Assembly (NCBI RefSeq): GCF_003308995.1 | Contig: NZ_QFFJ01000001.1 | Span: forward strand, 3,038,001-3,102,000 | Length of the DNA: 64,000 nucleotides | Reading direction: 5' to 3' | DNA from: Chitinophaga flava | GTDB taxonomy: Bacteria; Bacteroidota; Bacteroidia; Chitinophagales; Chitinophagaceae | Part shown: positions 9,446 through 18,819 of the stretch, piece by piece | Layout: every line of letters starts with the position of its first letter | Position numbering within the stretch: the stretch's first letter is position 1 | The notes under the pieces: generated by a model | Database searches by the model: none | What the model saw: only the letters and a program-made list of their open reading frames with translations | What the model was told of the DNA's origin: nothing | Made by a program: the position numbers and the translations under genes

Positions 9446-10051
9446 ATGGCCAGGGTATTAATCAATTTTGCGCATCCGGCGCTGGAAAAGTCGAGGATGC
9501 ATGCACAGCTGCTGACTGCCATCAAAGGGATGCCTGGCATCACCTTTAATGATCTGTACGAACAGTATCCGGAAATGGATATCAATATTAACAGGGAACA
9601 GCAGTTGCTCGAAAAACATGATATCATTCTGATGCAGCATCCCTTTTATTGGTACAGCGCCCCTGCCATTGTAAAGCAGTGGCTGGACCTGGTGCTGGAG
9701 CATGGATGGGCCTATGGTCATACCGGCAAAGCCCTGAAAGGGAAATATTTTACCAATATTATTTCCGCTGGTGGGGCTGAAAGTGGTTATCATAAAGAGG
9801 GAAAACATCAATATTCTGTTCACCAGTTTCTGATACCTTTTACTCAAACAGCTGTATTGTGCAACATGCACTATGCAGCCCCCTATGTGATCTATGGTGT
9901 ACACCGGATGGATATTGCAGACATCCGGGAGGAAGCCAAACGATACCGCCAGACGCTGGAGATGCTGCGGGATGATAAAATTGACTTATCGGTCCTGCCA
10001 CAGTTGACCTATATGAACGAAGCCCTTCAACTTCCATCACAAACCCAATAA
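9446..10051 (+). CDS. kefF: KefF-like NAD(P)H quinone oxidoreductase (flavodoxin fold)
   Basis: A 201-residue flavodoxin-fold protein with the features of the KefF/MdaB family: LINFAHPALEKSR at the N-terminus, QHPFYWYSAPAIVKQWLDLVL and HGWAYG in the middle, and ISAGGAESGY near residue 110. In enterobacteria KefF is the FMN-binding cytoplasmic partner that activates KefC and reduces quinones. Here it lies only two bases upstream of a kefC-type antiporter gene, which strongly supports the same partnership. It starts ten bases after the ClC gene, so the three may form one ion-homeostasis operon. Confidence 0.88.
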   Translation: MARVLINFAHPALEKSRMHAQLLTAIKGMPGITFNDLYEQYPEMDININREQQLLEKHDIILMQHPFYWYSAPAIVKQWLDLVLEHGWAYGHTGKALKGKYFTNIISAGGAESGYHKEGKHQYSVHQFLIPFTQTAVLCNMHYAAPYVIYGVHRMDIADIREEAKRYRQTLEMLRDDKIDLSVLPQLTYMNEALQLPSQTQ

Positions 10052-10053
10052 GT

Positions 10054-11943
10054 ATGAATCAACATTCTCTTTTATTTCAGTCGATGGTATACCTGGCGGC
10101 TGCTATTGTATTTGTGCCTCTTGCTAAAAAGATGGGGCTGGGTGCAGTGTTGGGTTATCTTATCGCGGGAGTGATCATAGGCCCTTCTTTGCTGGGATTC
10201 ATTGGCAAAGAGGGTGAGGATATTATGCATTTTGCGGAGTTTGGGGTGGTGATGATGTTGTTTCTGATTGGGATGGAGCTGGAGCCAACGCTGCTGTGGC
10301 GGTTACGTACATCCATATTGGGGCTGGGAGGGCTTCAGGTGTTGGGCAGTGCCGCTGCCATTGCCGGTTTGGCGTATCTGTTGGGCCAGCCGTTTAACGC
10401 GTCGCTGGCATTGGGTATGATCCTGTCGTTGTCCTCCACCGCTATTGTTTTACAGACACTCAACGAGAAAGGGTGGATGAGCACAGCAGCTGGACAAAGC
10501 TCTTTCTCTGTATTACTTTTCCAGGATATTGCCGTGATCCCCATGCTGGCCATTTTTCCGCTGCTGGCCACTCAGGTGGTGGCGGCACCGGAGCTGCATG
10601 AACACACGCTTCGTGACGATCTTCCCGCCTGGGGCCAGACCCTGGTGGTATTGGGAGCTGTTGCCGCCATTATCATCGCCGGCAGGTACCTTGTAAATCC
10701 GCTGATGCGGATCATTGCCCGTACACGGGTACGAGAACTGTTTACCGCCATGGCGCTGCTGATGGTAGTAGCCATTGCGGTGCTGATGAACCTTGTAGGG
10801 CTCAGTTCCGCGCTGGGAGCCTTTCTGGGTGGTGTGGTACTGGCCAACAGTGAATACCGGCACGAACTGGAGAGTGACATTGAACCCTTCAAAGGCCTCT
10901 TACTGGGATTGTTTTTTATTGCCGTAGGAGCCTCTATTGATTTTTCGCTGATACTACAGGAGCCCTTGCTGATATTCGGATTGGTAATTGGACTAATGCT
11001 GGTGAAAGCCATTGTGCTGCTGATACTGGGGAGGATTTTCAAGCTAAGTACAGACCAGAATCTTTTGTTTGCCTTTGCCCTGGCGGATATTGGAGAGTTT
11101 GCCTTTGTGCTGTTGTCTTTCAGCAGCCAGGTAAGGCTGCTGGATGAGAAGCTAACAGCGATGCTTACAGCTATTGTTGCTATCAGCATGGCCCTTACAC
11201 CGTTGATTATGCTGTTGTATGAAAAAGTGGTACAGCCAAAGTTTACCCGGCAGGCATCCGACAAGGAGGAAAGATCTTCTGATGAAATCAATGAGAAAAA
11301 TCCGGTGATCATTGCCGGCTTTGGCCGCTTTGGCAGCATGACAGGCCGTTTTATTCGGGCTAATGGTATCAAATGTACTATCCTGGACCTGGATTCCGAT
11401 AGGGTGGATGCGCTGCACAACCTGGGCATCAAAGTATATTATGGTGATGCCTCCCGTTATGACCTGCTGGTGGCCGCCGGGGCCAACGATGCCAAACTGC
11501 TGATTGTAGCCACCGACAGCTTTGATCAGACACGGCAGATTGTGGAGCTGGCCCGTAAATATTTCCCGCATCTGCAGCTGCTGGTAAGAGCCCAGCAGGT
11601 AGAAGATACCTTTGACCTGATGGACCTGGGTGTATTACATATCTACCGGGAGACGGTAGATACCTCACTGCGTATGGGTGTAGATGCCTTGCGGATGCTG
11701 GGGGCACGGGCCTATCACAGTGAGCGGGCAGCACGGACATTTTTCCGTCAGGATGAACAGACACTGAAAAGCCTCTCTGCTCTTCGTGATGACAAGAAAC
11801 AATATGTCAATAGTATGAAGGAGCGGATCGAGGAAATGGAAAAGCTCATTTCTTCCGACCGTATCAAAACCTGGCTGGATGAGGGGCAGGGCTGGGATGC
11901 GGAGTCAATCCGTGATGAAGTCCGTGGTGAGCCGGAAGCGTGA
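10054..11943 (+). CDS. kefC: KefB/KefC-type monovalent cation:proton antiporter with RCK domain
   Basis: A 629-residue CPA2-family protein. About twelve membrane segments fill residues 1-385 (first LLFQSMVYLAAAIVFVPLA), including the polar DIAVIP and ADIGEFAFVL stretches typical of K+/H+ antiporters. A soluble RCK/TrkA-N domain follows from about residue 415 (VIIAGFGRFGSMTGRF, with the Rossmann GxGxxG and DLDSDR). A helical tail rich in Glu and Lys ends the protein. It would export K+ in exchange for H+ under electrophile stress, gated through the RCK domain and helped by the KefF-like protein encoded just upstream. It abuts the convergent small gene at 11944. Confidence 0.92.
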   Translation: MNQHSLLFQSMVYLAAAIVFVPLAKKMGLGAVLGYLIAGVIIGPSLLGFIGKEGEDIMHFAEFGVVMMLFLIGMELEPTLLWRLRTSILGLGGLQVLGSAAAIAGLAYLLGQPFNASLALGMILSLSSTAIVLQTLNEKGWMSTAAGQSSFSVLLFQDIAVIPMLAIFPLLATQVVAAPELHEHTLRDDLPAWGQTLVVLGAVAAIIIAGRYLVNPLMRIIARTRVRELFTAMALLMVVAIAVLMNLVGLSSALGAFLGGVVLANSEYRHELESDIEPFKGLLLGLFFIAVGASIDFSLILQEPLLIFGLVIGLMLVKAIVLLILGRIFKLSTDQNLLFAFALADIGEFAFVLLSFSSQVRLLDEKLTAMLTAIVAISMALTPLIMLLYEKVVQPKFTRQASDKEERSSDEINEKNPVIIAGFGRFGSMTGRFIRANGIKCTILDLDSDRVDALHNLGIKVYYGDASRYDLLVAAGANDAKLLIVATDSFDQTRQIVELARKYFPHLQLLVRAQQVEDTFDLMDLGVLHIYRETVDTSLRMGVDALRMLGARAYHSERAARTFFRQDEQTLKSLSALRDDKKQYVNSMKERIEEMEKLISSDRIKTWLDEGQGWDAESIRDEVRGEPEA

Positions 11944-12195
11944 TTACAGGATATGATGAACGATGAGTTCGGCCACGTGATGTAATAATTCGATATCTAC
12001 CGGACGGGGATGATCGTGTATGGGTTTGTCTGATATGGCCCTTACATATCCTTCTTCATCGGGCTCGTAGGTGATTTCGTGTTCTCCGATAACTACTTTG
12101 TATACTGTTTTATAGGTCTGGTGTAGCGTGTTCACTTCCAGAATATGAGGGTGACCCTTATATTCAAACTTCAGCGTAAAAGTATCTGTTGCCAT
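11944..12195 (-). CDS. Small hypothetical protein
   Basis: An 83-residue soluble protein (start MATDTFTLKFEYKG) with alternating beta-type segments and a His/Asp-rich stretch (PIHDHPRPVDIELLHH). I do not recognise the family. It is convergent with kefC with no gap between the stop codons, and it lies just downstream of another short gene on the same strand, suggesting a two-gene unit. No signal peptide is visible. Confidence 0.6.
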   Translation of the reverse strand: MATDTFTLKFEYKGHPHILEVNTLHQTYKTVYKVVIGEHEITYEPDEEGYVRAISDKPIHDHPRPVDIELLHHVAELIVHHIL

Positions 12196-12219
12196 AGTTT
12201 ACAACCGTGTTGTGCGGTC

Positions 12220-12459
12220 CTATGCTTCTTTTTCTCTGTGTTGCTGATGATAACGTCTGATTCTGTTCTTTTCATCGCGGGAGAGCTGATGAATCAACCA
12301 CAGGGAAAAATAAGCCAGTCCGCTGATGATAAATATGTACCCTATGAAACCGAGGGTGTGGAAGATTCTGAACCACATCCAGTCGTTTGAATAGGCATAC
12401 TGTGCTAAGGTAGCTAAAATCACCCCTGCCAACACCAATATGATCGCTATTTTTTTCAT
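12220..12459 (-). CDS. Small two-helix membrane protein, unknown function
   Basis: A 79-residue protein with two clear membrane segments (IAIILVLAGVILATLA and TLGFIGYIFIISGLAYFSLW) and a charged, basic C-terminus (DEKNRIRRYHQQHREKEA) expected on the cytoplasmic side. The family is not recognised. It lies 24 bases upstream of the gene ending at 11944. Confidence 0.6.
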   Translation of the reverse strand: MKKIAIILVLAGVILATLAQYAYSNDWMWFRIFHTLGFIGYIFIISGLAYFSLWLIHQLSRDEKNRIRRYHQQHREKEA

Positions 12460-12615
12460 CAGTGGATTGTTTTTGGGATAAAAAAATTGTTCACGGAATT
12501 ATGGTTACAAACGCAATACCACACATATCTACGTATAAACAAGGCATACGGATGTTGCATACGCAGATAATTTCTACACTACGTATATGCTATAACGAAA
12601 TAAGGAGGGAGATAG

Positions 12616-13803
12616 TTACAGTTGCAGGCGGATATGCAGTTTATTGAGTCCTTTTACCACAAATAACATAGCCACTGCAAAACACATGCACCAGATAATT
12701 CCAGGAAGACCTTGTTGTAAAACAGCCGGCAGGCTCAGACCCAATGCAATCATCCCGAAATAAACAATATCAGGTAATATATAGGTCAGCAAAGGATTAG
12801 AACCAGCAGGGCGGAAGAAGGAAGTCCATCTGCTGACGCGCTTTACATCTATTAAAAAATATAAAAGTGAGAACACCACCACACAGATAGCGGCGCTGAA
12901 TAGGCACCAGCTGGGCGTTGCATGGATCTTGGATATTTTGAAGGAAGGACGCAGCCACAACGCCGCCAGCGCCAGCAGCAGCGCAAAACCTGTTACCCTC
13001 GAAACCAGCCGGCTTCCTTTCAGATCAAGGTCTTCATCAAAATAAAATAAGGTAAGGAGCATCCCACACAACACAATCGAAAGATGCGCAGCATTACCTT
13101 CCTGCGAAGTAAGCCAGTTCAATGCTCCTTCTTTCATAAATGGTTGTTGGCATAAAATATAAAAACCGGTACAAGCAGCGATCATCAGGAAAATGGCGCT
13201 GGAGTTGCCTTGGAACAGTTGATATACTACACAGGCATAAAAATACGCCCAGCCGATGAGCCCCAGAATTCCCCACCACTGCGGCGTAAGATAATGGCTT
13301 CCATCATCACCACCCCGGTATATACAACCCAACACGATCAGGGATATGATTCCGGCTCCTTTGAAGCACCACGTTATCCAGCTTTTTTTGAACGTATATA
13401 CATTCCATACCAGCACCACACTTACATAAAACAACAATGCCCATACAGCCATGCTGATGCCGGTAGCAGCAGCATTCAACCCGCCGGTATTCACCATAAA
13501 TACGCCCAGTACCAGCAGTCCCAGTGTACGCCACAGGATATGCCGCTGCAGCTGCCAGAAGCTGTCGCCTTTGGCCAGCCGGCTGTTGATCGCAAAAGGG
13601 ATCGACATACCTACTATGAATAAAAATGCCGGAAACACCACATCTACAAAAGTCATCCTGTCTTCCTCTGCATGTGCATGCTGCATCCATGCAGGAATAT
13701 CCTGTACACCCGCTACACTGTTTACAAAAATCATCACCAGGATGGTAATACCGCGAAAAGCATCAATAGATAAAATACGACCGGTGGATAGTTTGTTGAT
13801 CAT
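12616..13803 (-). CDS. DUF5009/HGSNAT-like membrane acyltransferase
   Basis: A 395-residue protein with about ten membrane helices. The N-terminus RILSIDAFRGITILVMIFVN and the following DVVFPAFLFIVGMSIPFA are the signature of the heparan-alpha-glucosaminide N-acetyltransferase-like/DUF5009 family, which transfers acyl groups across membranes to sugars. The substrate is not deducible here, although glycan-degrading genes lie nearby at 16535-21102. It is transcribed away from the M13 peptidase gene, with 120 bases between the starts. Confidence 0.75.
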   Translation of the reverse strand: MINKLSTGRILSIDAFRGITILVMIFVNSVAGVQDIPAWMQHAHAEEDRMTFVDVVFPAFLFIVGMSIPFAINSRLAKGDSFWQLQRHILWRTLGLLVLGVFMVNTGGLNAAATGISMAVWALLFYVSVVLVWNVYTFKKSWITWCFKGAGIISLIVLGCIYRGGDDGSHYLTPQWWGILGLIGWAYFYACVVYQLFQGNSSAIFLMIAACTGFYILCQQPFMKEGALNWLTSQEGNAAHLSIVLCGMLLTLFYFDEDLDLKGSRLVSRVTGFALLLALAALWLRPSFKISKIHATPSWCLFSAAICVVVFSLLYFLIDVKRVSRWTSFFRPAGSNPLLTYILPDIVYFGMIALGLSLPAVLQQGLPGIIWCMCFAVAMLFVVKGLNKLHIRLQL

Positions 13804-13925
13804 AAGGGATAAGCTGGTTGACTATCTTCCAAAATACAATATAAAACCAATAGTATTCTGTCTATTTTAAAGGGGGCTGCCCAAAAAACCTTTATCTTTC
13901 CAGCCTTAAAACAACATTATCAAAT

Positions 13926-15971
13926 ATGAGGAAATACTTGCTCACAGGCATGAGTATAGCCGGTATGGCTTATCTGAGTGCCTGCAACCAGGGAAAAGCC
14001 GCTGCCGACAAACAAGCTACCCCAGATATCCTGGCCGCCAATGTAGACAGTACCGTCAACCCCGCACAAGATTATTTTGACTTTGTCAACGGCGGATGGA
14101 TCAAACAAAACCCTATACCCGCAGAATACAGCGCCTGGGGCATCGGCAACCTCGTACAGGAAGAGCTGTACAAACGCCTGCGTCTCATCAACGAACAAGC
14201 TGCTGAGAAACCAGGTGACGCCATCTCCCATAAGATAGCCTCCTTCTGGAAAAGTGGTATGGACTCCGTAGCTATCAATGCTGCCGGTATCAAACCAATT
14301 GAAGAAGATCTCAAAGCTATTGATGCTGTTACCAACGTACAGGAACTGGTAGCACTGGCCGCCACTCAGAACATTTACACCGGCGCTATGTGCAGTCCTT
14401 ACATTGCCCAGGACAGCAAAAACAGCGAAGCTATGGCCCTGCAGTTTTATCAGGGTGGGCTGGGACTTCCCAACCGCGATTACTACTTCAACACCGATGA
14501 GCGTACTACTAAAGTAAGACAGGCTTATCCTGCTCATATCGCCCGTATGCTGCAGTTCACCGGTATGGATGCTAATGCCGCCAAAACAGCCGCTGAAGAC
14601 ATTGTAAAGCTGGAAACCCTGCTGGCCAAATCCAGCCGTAAACTGGCCGATCTGCGCGATCCGGAAGCCAATTACCACAAAATGTCTGTAACAGAGCTGA
14701 ACAAAATAGCCGGTAATATCGACTGGGCCGCCTTCATCAAACAACAAGGCATTAGTAAGTTTGCTGACACCATCATTGTTGGTCAGCCTGAATTCTATAC
14801 CGCCCTCAGTACTGCCGTTAAATCGCAGCCACTCAGCACCTGGAAAAACTATCTTAAATGGCACCTGATCAGCAGCGCTGCTTCATCGCTTAGCGACACC
14901 ATCGCGGCTACTAACTTCGCCTTCTACAACACCCTGCTCAAAGGTCAGGAGAAACAGAAACCACGCTGGAAGCGCGTGCTGGACACTGAAGAAGACGCCA
15001 TCGGCGAAGCCCTGGGCCAGCTGTTTGTAAAAGAATTCTTCAACGCCACCGCCAAAAAAAGATATGAAAACATGGTGGAGGATATCCGCGGCGCCCTCAA
15101 AACACGCATCGAAAACCTCACCTGGATGAGCGACAGCACCAAACAGAAAGCACTGTACAAACTGTCGAAGATCACCAAAAAAGTAGGTTATCCTGATAAA
15201 TGGAAAGACTTCTCCGCAATGGACATCAAAGACCAGTCCTATGCTCAGAATATCAAAGCAGCCCGTCAATGGTGGCATAACTACTCTGTCAACAAACTGG
15301 GTAAACCAGTAGACCGCACCGAATGGGACATGACTCCGCAGACGTATAACGCCTACTACAACCCCAGCAACAACGAAATCGTACTGCCTGCCGGTATCTT
15401 CACCGTTCCCGGTAAACGCGATGAAGAACTGGATGACGCCCTCGTATACGGCTATGCCGGCGCCTCCACCATCGGCCACGAAATCACCCATGGCTTCGAT
15501 GATGAAGGCCGTCAATTTGATGCAGAAGGTAACCTGAAAAGCTGGTGGACCAAAGAAGATGAAAGCAAATTCAATCAGCGTGCAGCCGTGATGGTTAGAC
15601 AATTCGACAGCTATGTTGTAGTAGACAGCCAGCACATCAATGGTAAAGCCACCCTCGGTGAAAACATCGCCGACCTCGGCGGTATCCTCCTCGGATGGGA
15701 CGCTTTCCAGCATACAGAACAATTCAAAAAGAACCAACCTATCGCCGGATATACGCCGCCACAGCGATTCTTCATGGGTTACTCCCTGGGATGGCTCAGC
15801 CATACTAAAAAAGAAGAACTCGCCCGTCGTGTACTCACCGACGTTCACTCACCTGCTAAATTTAGAGTGAACGGACCTTTCAGCGATGTAGATGCTTTTT
15901 ATAAAGTGTATAATGTGAAAGAAGGTAATGGCATGTGGAGAGCGGATAGTGCGCGGGTACGGATCTGGTAA
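13926..15971 (+). CDS. M13-family (neprilysin-like) zinc metallopeptidase lipoprotein
   Basis: A 681-residue lipoprotein. The N-terminal signal ends with a lipobox (YLSAC, Cys about residue 20), so the mature protein is membrane-anchored and periplasmic or exposed. The C-terminal half holds the zinc site: HEITH at residues 518-522 and the third ligand region ENIADLGG about 60 residues later, together with NAYYNP and a final DADSAR-like end (MWRADSARVRIW) typical of M13 proteins. Length matches bacterial PepO-type peptidases. It would cleave short peptides. A strong terminator follows at 16031-16064. Confidence 0.93.
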   Translation: MRKYLLTGMSIAGMAYLSACNQGKAAADKQATPDILAANVDSTVNPAQDYFDFVNGGWIKQNPIPAEYSAWGIGNLVQEELYKRLRLINEQAAEKPGDAISHKIASFWKSGMDSVAINAAGIKPIEEDLKAIDAVTNVQELVALAATQNIYTGAMCSPYIAQDSKNSEAMALQFYQGGLGLPNRDYYFNTDERTTKVRQAYPAHIARMLQFTGMDANAAKTAAEDIVKLETLLAKSSRKLADLRDPEANYHKMSVTELNKIAGNIDWAAFIKQQGISKFADTIIVGQPEFYTALSTAVKSQPLSTWKNYLKWHLISSAASSLSDTIAATNFAFYNTLLKGQEKQKPRWKRVLDTEEDAIGEALGQLFVKEFFNATAKKRYENMVEDIRGALKTRIENLTWMSDSTKQKALYKLSKITKKVGYPDKWKDFSAMDIKDQSYAQNIKAARQWWHNYSVNKLGKPVDRTEWDMTPQTYNAYYNPSNNEIVLPAGIFTVPGKRDEELDDALVYGYAGASTIGHEITHGFDDEGRQFDAEGNLKSWWTKEDESKFNQRAAVMVRQFDSYVVVDSQHINGKATLGENIADLGGILLGWDAFQHTEQFKKNQPIAGYTPPQRFFMGYSLGWLSHTKKEELARRVLTDVHSPAKFRVNGPFSDVDAFYKVYNVKEGNGMWRADSARVRIW

Positions 15972-16030
15972 CAACGGTGATAGATATGATTTTTCTGATG
16001 CTCCTGATGAGCGAAGATTAATTTTTGAGA

Positions 16031-16064
16031 CCTGATCGGGATTTTTCCTGATCAGGTTTTTTTT
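16031..16064 (+). terminator. Rho-independent terminator after the M13 peptidase gene
   Basis: CCTGATC (16031-16037) pairs with GATCAGG (16050-16056), with an inner GG/CC extension, and is followed by eight T residues. Confidence 0.8.
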
Positions 16065-16081
16065 GTAGATTGATGGTGTTG

Positions 16082-16133
16082 TTTTTTTTTTGATTTTTGA
16101 TTTTTGATTTTTGATTTTTTGATTGTTTTTTGA
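16082..16133. repeat. Short tandem repeat of TGATTTT units
   Basis: Five or so nearly perfect seven-base units of TGATTTT lie in a T-rich tract between the terminator and the GxxExxY gene. Such a tract could vary in length by slippage. Confidence 0.7.
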
Positions 16134-16161
16134 TCTGTATTGTTAACCACAAAATATCTTT

Positions 16162-16563
16162 ATGATTAACCCGAATTATGCTTACTCTGAATTGACCAGC
16201 AAAATAATTGGATGTGCCATGACTGTACATAGTACACTGGGGAATGGATTTCTGGAAATTGTTTATCAGCGGGCATTGGCTATTGAGATGAATAAGAATG
16301 GGATTTCATTTGAACAGGAAAAAGGAATGCCTATATTTTATGATAGGCAATTGGTAGGAACAAGAAGGGCTGATTTTATAGTAGAAGGAGTGGTGGTCGT
16401 AGAATTGAAAGCTATACTTAATACAGATAATGCACACATTGCTCAAACATTTAATTATCTTGAGGCTCATAATATTGAAATTGGATTGCTAATAAATTTC
16501 GGAGCCAGCAGACTGGAATTCAAACGTTTAAAAAATGACAAGTTCAAACCATTACCCTCGTAA
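16162..16563 (+). CDS. GxxExxY family PD-(D/E)XK-like protein
   Basis: A 133-residue protein with the family signature G-F-L-E-I-V-Y at residues 29-35, followed by a nuclease-like core: RADFIVEG and VVVELKAI, matching the D and ExK of PD-(D/E)XK folds. The biochemical role of the family is unsettled. The gene is visibly more AT-rich than its neighbours, and the short tandem repeat lies just upstream, consistent with recent transfer. Its end overlaps the next gene by 29 bases. Confidence 0.8.
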   Translation: MINPNYAYSELTSKIIGCAMTVHSTLGNGFLEIVYQRALAIEMNKNGISFEQEKGMPIFYDRQLVGTRRADFIVEGVVVVELKAILNTDNAHIAQTFNYLEAHNIEIGLLINFGASRLEFKRLKNDKFKPLPS

Positions 16564-17659
16564 GGTATTAACCCGTGCCATTATCATCTTCATCAGTCTC
16601 ATCACATCTATCACAGTTACAGTGATGGGACAGACTTTTTCAGAATCCTTCAAACCATTTACCGGAACACCGCGCCATTACATCTGTTATCAAACCAATG
16701 ACAGTATTTCCATTGACGGAAAACTGTCTGAAACAGCCTGGCAGCAAGTGCCCTGGACTGAAGACTTCACCGATATTGAAGGTAATGCCAAACCTAAACC
16801 ACCGCTGCGTACCCAGGTAAAAATGATGTGGGACCAGCACTACCTCTACATTGCAGCCGTCATGCAGGAGCCCCATATCTGGGCTACGCTGAAAGAACAT
16901 GATGCCATCATCTTTCATGATAATGATTTTGAAGTATTTATCGATCCTGATGGTGATACGCACCAGTATTTTGAACTGGAAATCAATGCATACAACACCG
17001 TGATGGACCTGTTTATGAACAAACCTTACCGCAATGGTGGTAACGCTTTGCTCAACTGGGATACTAAAGGCGTAAAGACCGCCGTTCATATAAACGGTAC
17101 ACTCAACCAGCCCAACGACGAAGACAAGGAATGGACTGTGGAAATGGCCATCCCTTTCAATGCCCTGCGCTTTTTCAACGATGTACGCCGGCCTGCTGAC
17201 AGCACCATCTGGCGCATTAACTTCTCCAGGGTAGAATGGGATACCAAAGTAGAAGACAATCAGTACGTCAAACTAAAAAAACCGGAAAACAACTGGGTAT
17301 GGTCGCCACAGGAAATCATCAACATGCATGCTCCTGAGAGATGGGGATACCTGCAGTTCAGTACACAACCCACCGGAGGAAAAACGGTCAACTTCCAGAT
17401 GCCAGCCACTGAACCCGCCAAACGTTACCTGTGGAACATCTACCATCAACAACTGCAGTACTGGCTAAGCCATCGTAAATTCGCCAGCAGCCTGCAAGAG
17501 CTGAAAGTGCCCGCCAAACAAACCACTGCCGACGGAGCCGTATATTCCCTGCAAATGGAAGGCATCAGCTCCCAGTTCAATGCCAGCATTCAAGGCAATA
17601 CCTTCAATGGCATTATTCGTATCAACCAGGAAGGTCGTATCACCACCGAAAGAAAATAA
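16535..17659 (+). CDS. Secreted CBM9-like carbohydrate-binding protein
   Basis: A 374-residue protein with an N-terminal signal peptide (AIIIFISLITSITVTVMGQ). Residues about 45-285 match the carbohydrate-binding family 9-like fold seen in Bacteroidota: DGKLSETAWQQVPWTEDF, then DFEVFIDPDGDTHQYFELEINA and ERWGYLQFS. No catalytic residues are apparent. It lies six bases upstream of a glycosidase-like gene, so the two probably act together on an extracellular or periplasmic glycan. The start overlaps the GxxExxY gene; a start at 16625 would remove most of the signal peptide and is less likely. Confidence 0.8.
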   Translation: MTSSNHYPRKVLTRAIIIFISLITSITVTVMGQTFSESFKPFTGTPRHYICYQTNDSISIDGKLSETAWQQVPWTEDFTDIEGNAKPKPPLRTQVKMMWDQHYLYIAAVMQEPHIWATLKEHDAIIFHDNDFEVFIDPDGDTHQYFELEINAYNTVMDLFMNKPYRNGGNALLNWDTKGVKTAVHINGTLNQPNDEDKEWTVEMAIPFNALRFFNDVRRPADSTIWRINFSRVEWDTKVEDNQYVKLKKPENNWVWSPQEIINMHAPERWGYLQFSTQPTGGKTVNFQMPATEPAKRYLWNIYHQQLQYWLSHRKFASSLQELKVPAKQTTADGAVYSLQMEGISSQFNASIQGNTFNGIIRINQEGRITTERK

Positions 17660-17664
17660 CAGCT

Positions 17665-18750
17665 ATGAATAAACGTCATTTCATCAAAGCATTAGGCATC
17701 GGAGGACTTGCCCTTGCCAAACCATCGCTTCCTGCCAGCGCCGCTACTGCCGAAAAGCCGCAGTCAATGGAAAAAATCGGTGTACAACACCGCGTATGGA
17801 TCAATCCTGATCCAAAAGAAAAAGCAGCCGATCTGCAAAAACGTTATGCTACTTACCGCAAAGCCGGTATCACTGATCTTTTCTTTGAAGCAGACAGCGA
17901 AGTGCATTTCAAAGCCGCCAAAGCCAACGGTATCAAAGCACACCGCTGGATGTGGACCATGAACCGCGGAGAAAAAGAACTGCTGGCCAGCCACCCGGAA
18001 TGGTATGCCATCAACCGTAAAGGCGAATCCTGCGCCAACCACCCGCCTTATGTAGACTACTATCGCTGGTTATGTCCGAGTAAACCGGAAGTGGTGAACT
18101 ACCTCAAATCACAGGTACAACAGTTCCTTTCCAAAGATTATGTAGATGGCATTCATCTGGATTATGTCCGTTTCTGTGATGTGATCCTGCCGGTAAACTT
18201 GTGGAGCAACTATGGCATTGATCAGTCCAGAGAGCTGCCGGAATACGATTTCTGTTACTGCAACGATTGCCGCAGTGCTTATAAATCCGCTTACGGTAAA
18301 GATCCGCTGGAATTGGAACATCCGGACCAAAGTCCTTCCTGGCGCAAGTTCCGCTACGACCGCATTACCAATGTTGTAAAAAATCTGGCGCAGGTAGCAA
18401 AGGAGCATAAAAAACCTATTTCAGCAGCAGTATTTCCAACACCAGAAATTGCCAAACGTATTGTAAGGCAAGACTGGACCAACTGGCCGCTGAATGCCGT
18501 TATGCCGATGATCTATCATGGATTCTACCGGGAAAATATTACCTGGATAGGAGATGCTGTAGCGGAAGGGGTTAAAACACTGCATGGTGCATTTCCACTG
18601 TATGCGGGGCTTTTCCTGCCTGACTTCCATAACAATTACAATGATCTGCGGGAAGCCGTGAAACTGGCTATTGATAATGGAGCTGCCGGGGTTTCGATCT
18701 TCGGTGCTGTGACTCCGGAAGTATTGCAGGTATTGGGAGAGAGTGTGTAA
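17665..18750 (+). CDS. Putative exported glycoside hydrolase (GHL10/TIM-barrel type)
   Basis: A 361-residue protein starting KRHFIKALGIGGLALA, an export signal resembling those of Bacteroidota Tat/Sec substrates. The mature part looks like a TIM-barrel glycosidase: the YVDGIHLDYVRF segment places acidic residues at a strand end, followed by a Cys-rich insertion (DFCYCNDC) and AVMPMIYHGFY. Similar proteins are annotated as family 10-like glycosyl hydrolases. Substrate and mechanism are not deducible. It is co-oriented with the CBM9-like gene and convergent with the GH92 gene. Confidence 0.7.
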   Translation: MNKRHFIKALGIGGLALAKPSLPASAATAEKPQSMEKIGVQHRVWINPDPKEKAADLQKRYATYRKAGITDLFFEADSEVHFKAAKANGIKAHRWMWTMNRGEKELLASHPEWYAINRKGESCANHPPYVDYYRWLCPSKPEVVNYLKSQVQQFLSKDYVDGIHLDYVRFCDVILPVNLWSNYGIDQSRELPEYDFCYCNDCRSAYKSAYGKDPLELEHPDQSPSWRKFRYDRITNVVKNLAQVAKEHKKPISAAVFPTPEIAKRIVRQDWTNWPLNAVMPMIYHGFYRENITWIGDAVAEGVKTLHGAFPLYAGLFLPDFHNNYNDLREAVKLAIDNGAAGVSIFGAVTPEVLQVLGESV

Positions 18751-18765
18751 GTGAAGAAAAAAATT

Positions 18766-18801
18766 GGGAATTAGTGACGTCAATCAACATCACTAATTCC
18801 C
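18766..18801 (-). terminator. Terminator between convergent glycosidase genes
   Basis: GGGAATTAGTGA at 18766-18777 pairs with TCACTAATTCCC at 18790-18801. Read on the minus strand it is followed by a T-rich run (AATTTTTTTC), so it ends the GH92 transcript; on the plus strand there is no T run. Confidence 0.75.
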
Positions 18802-18819
18802 TACTACTTCTAACAGATA

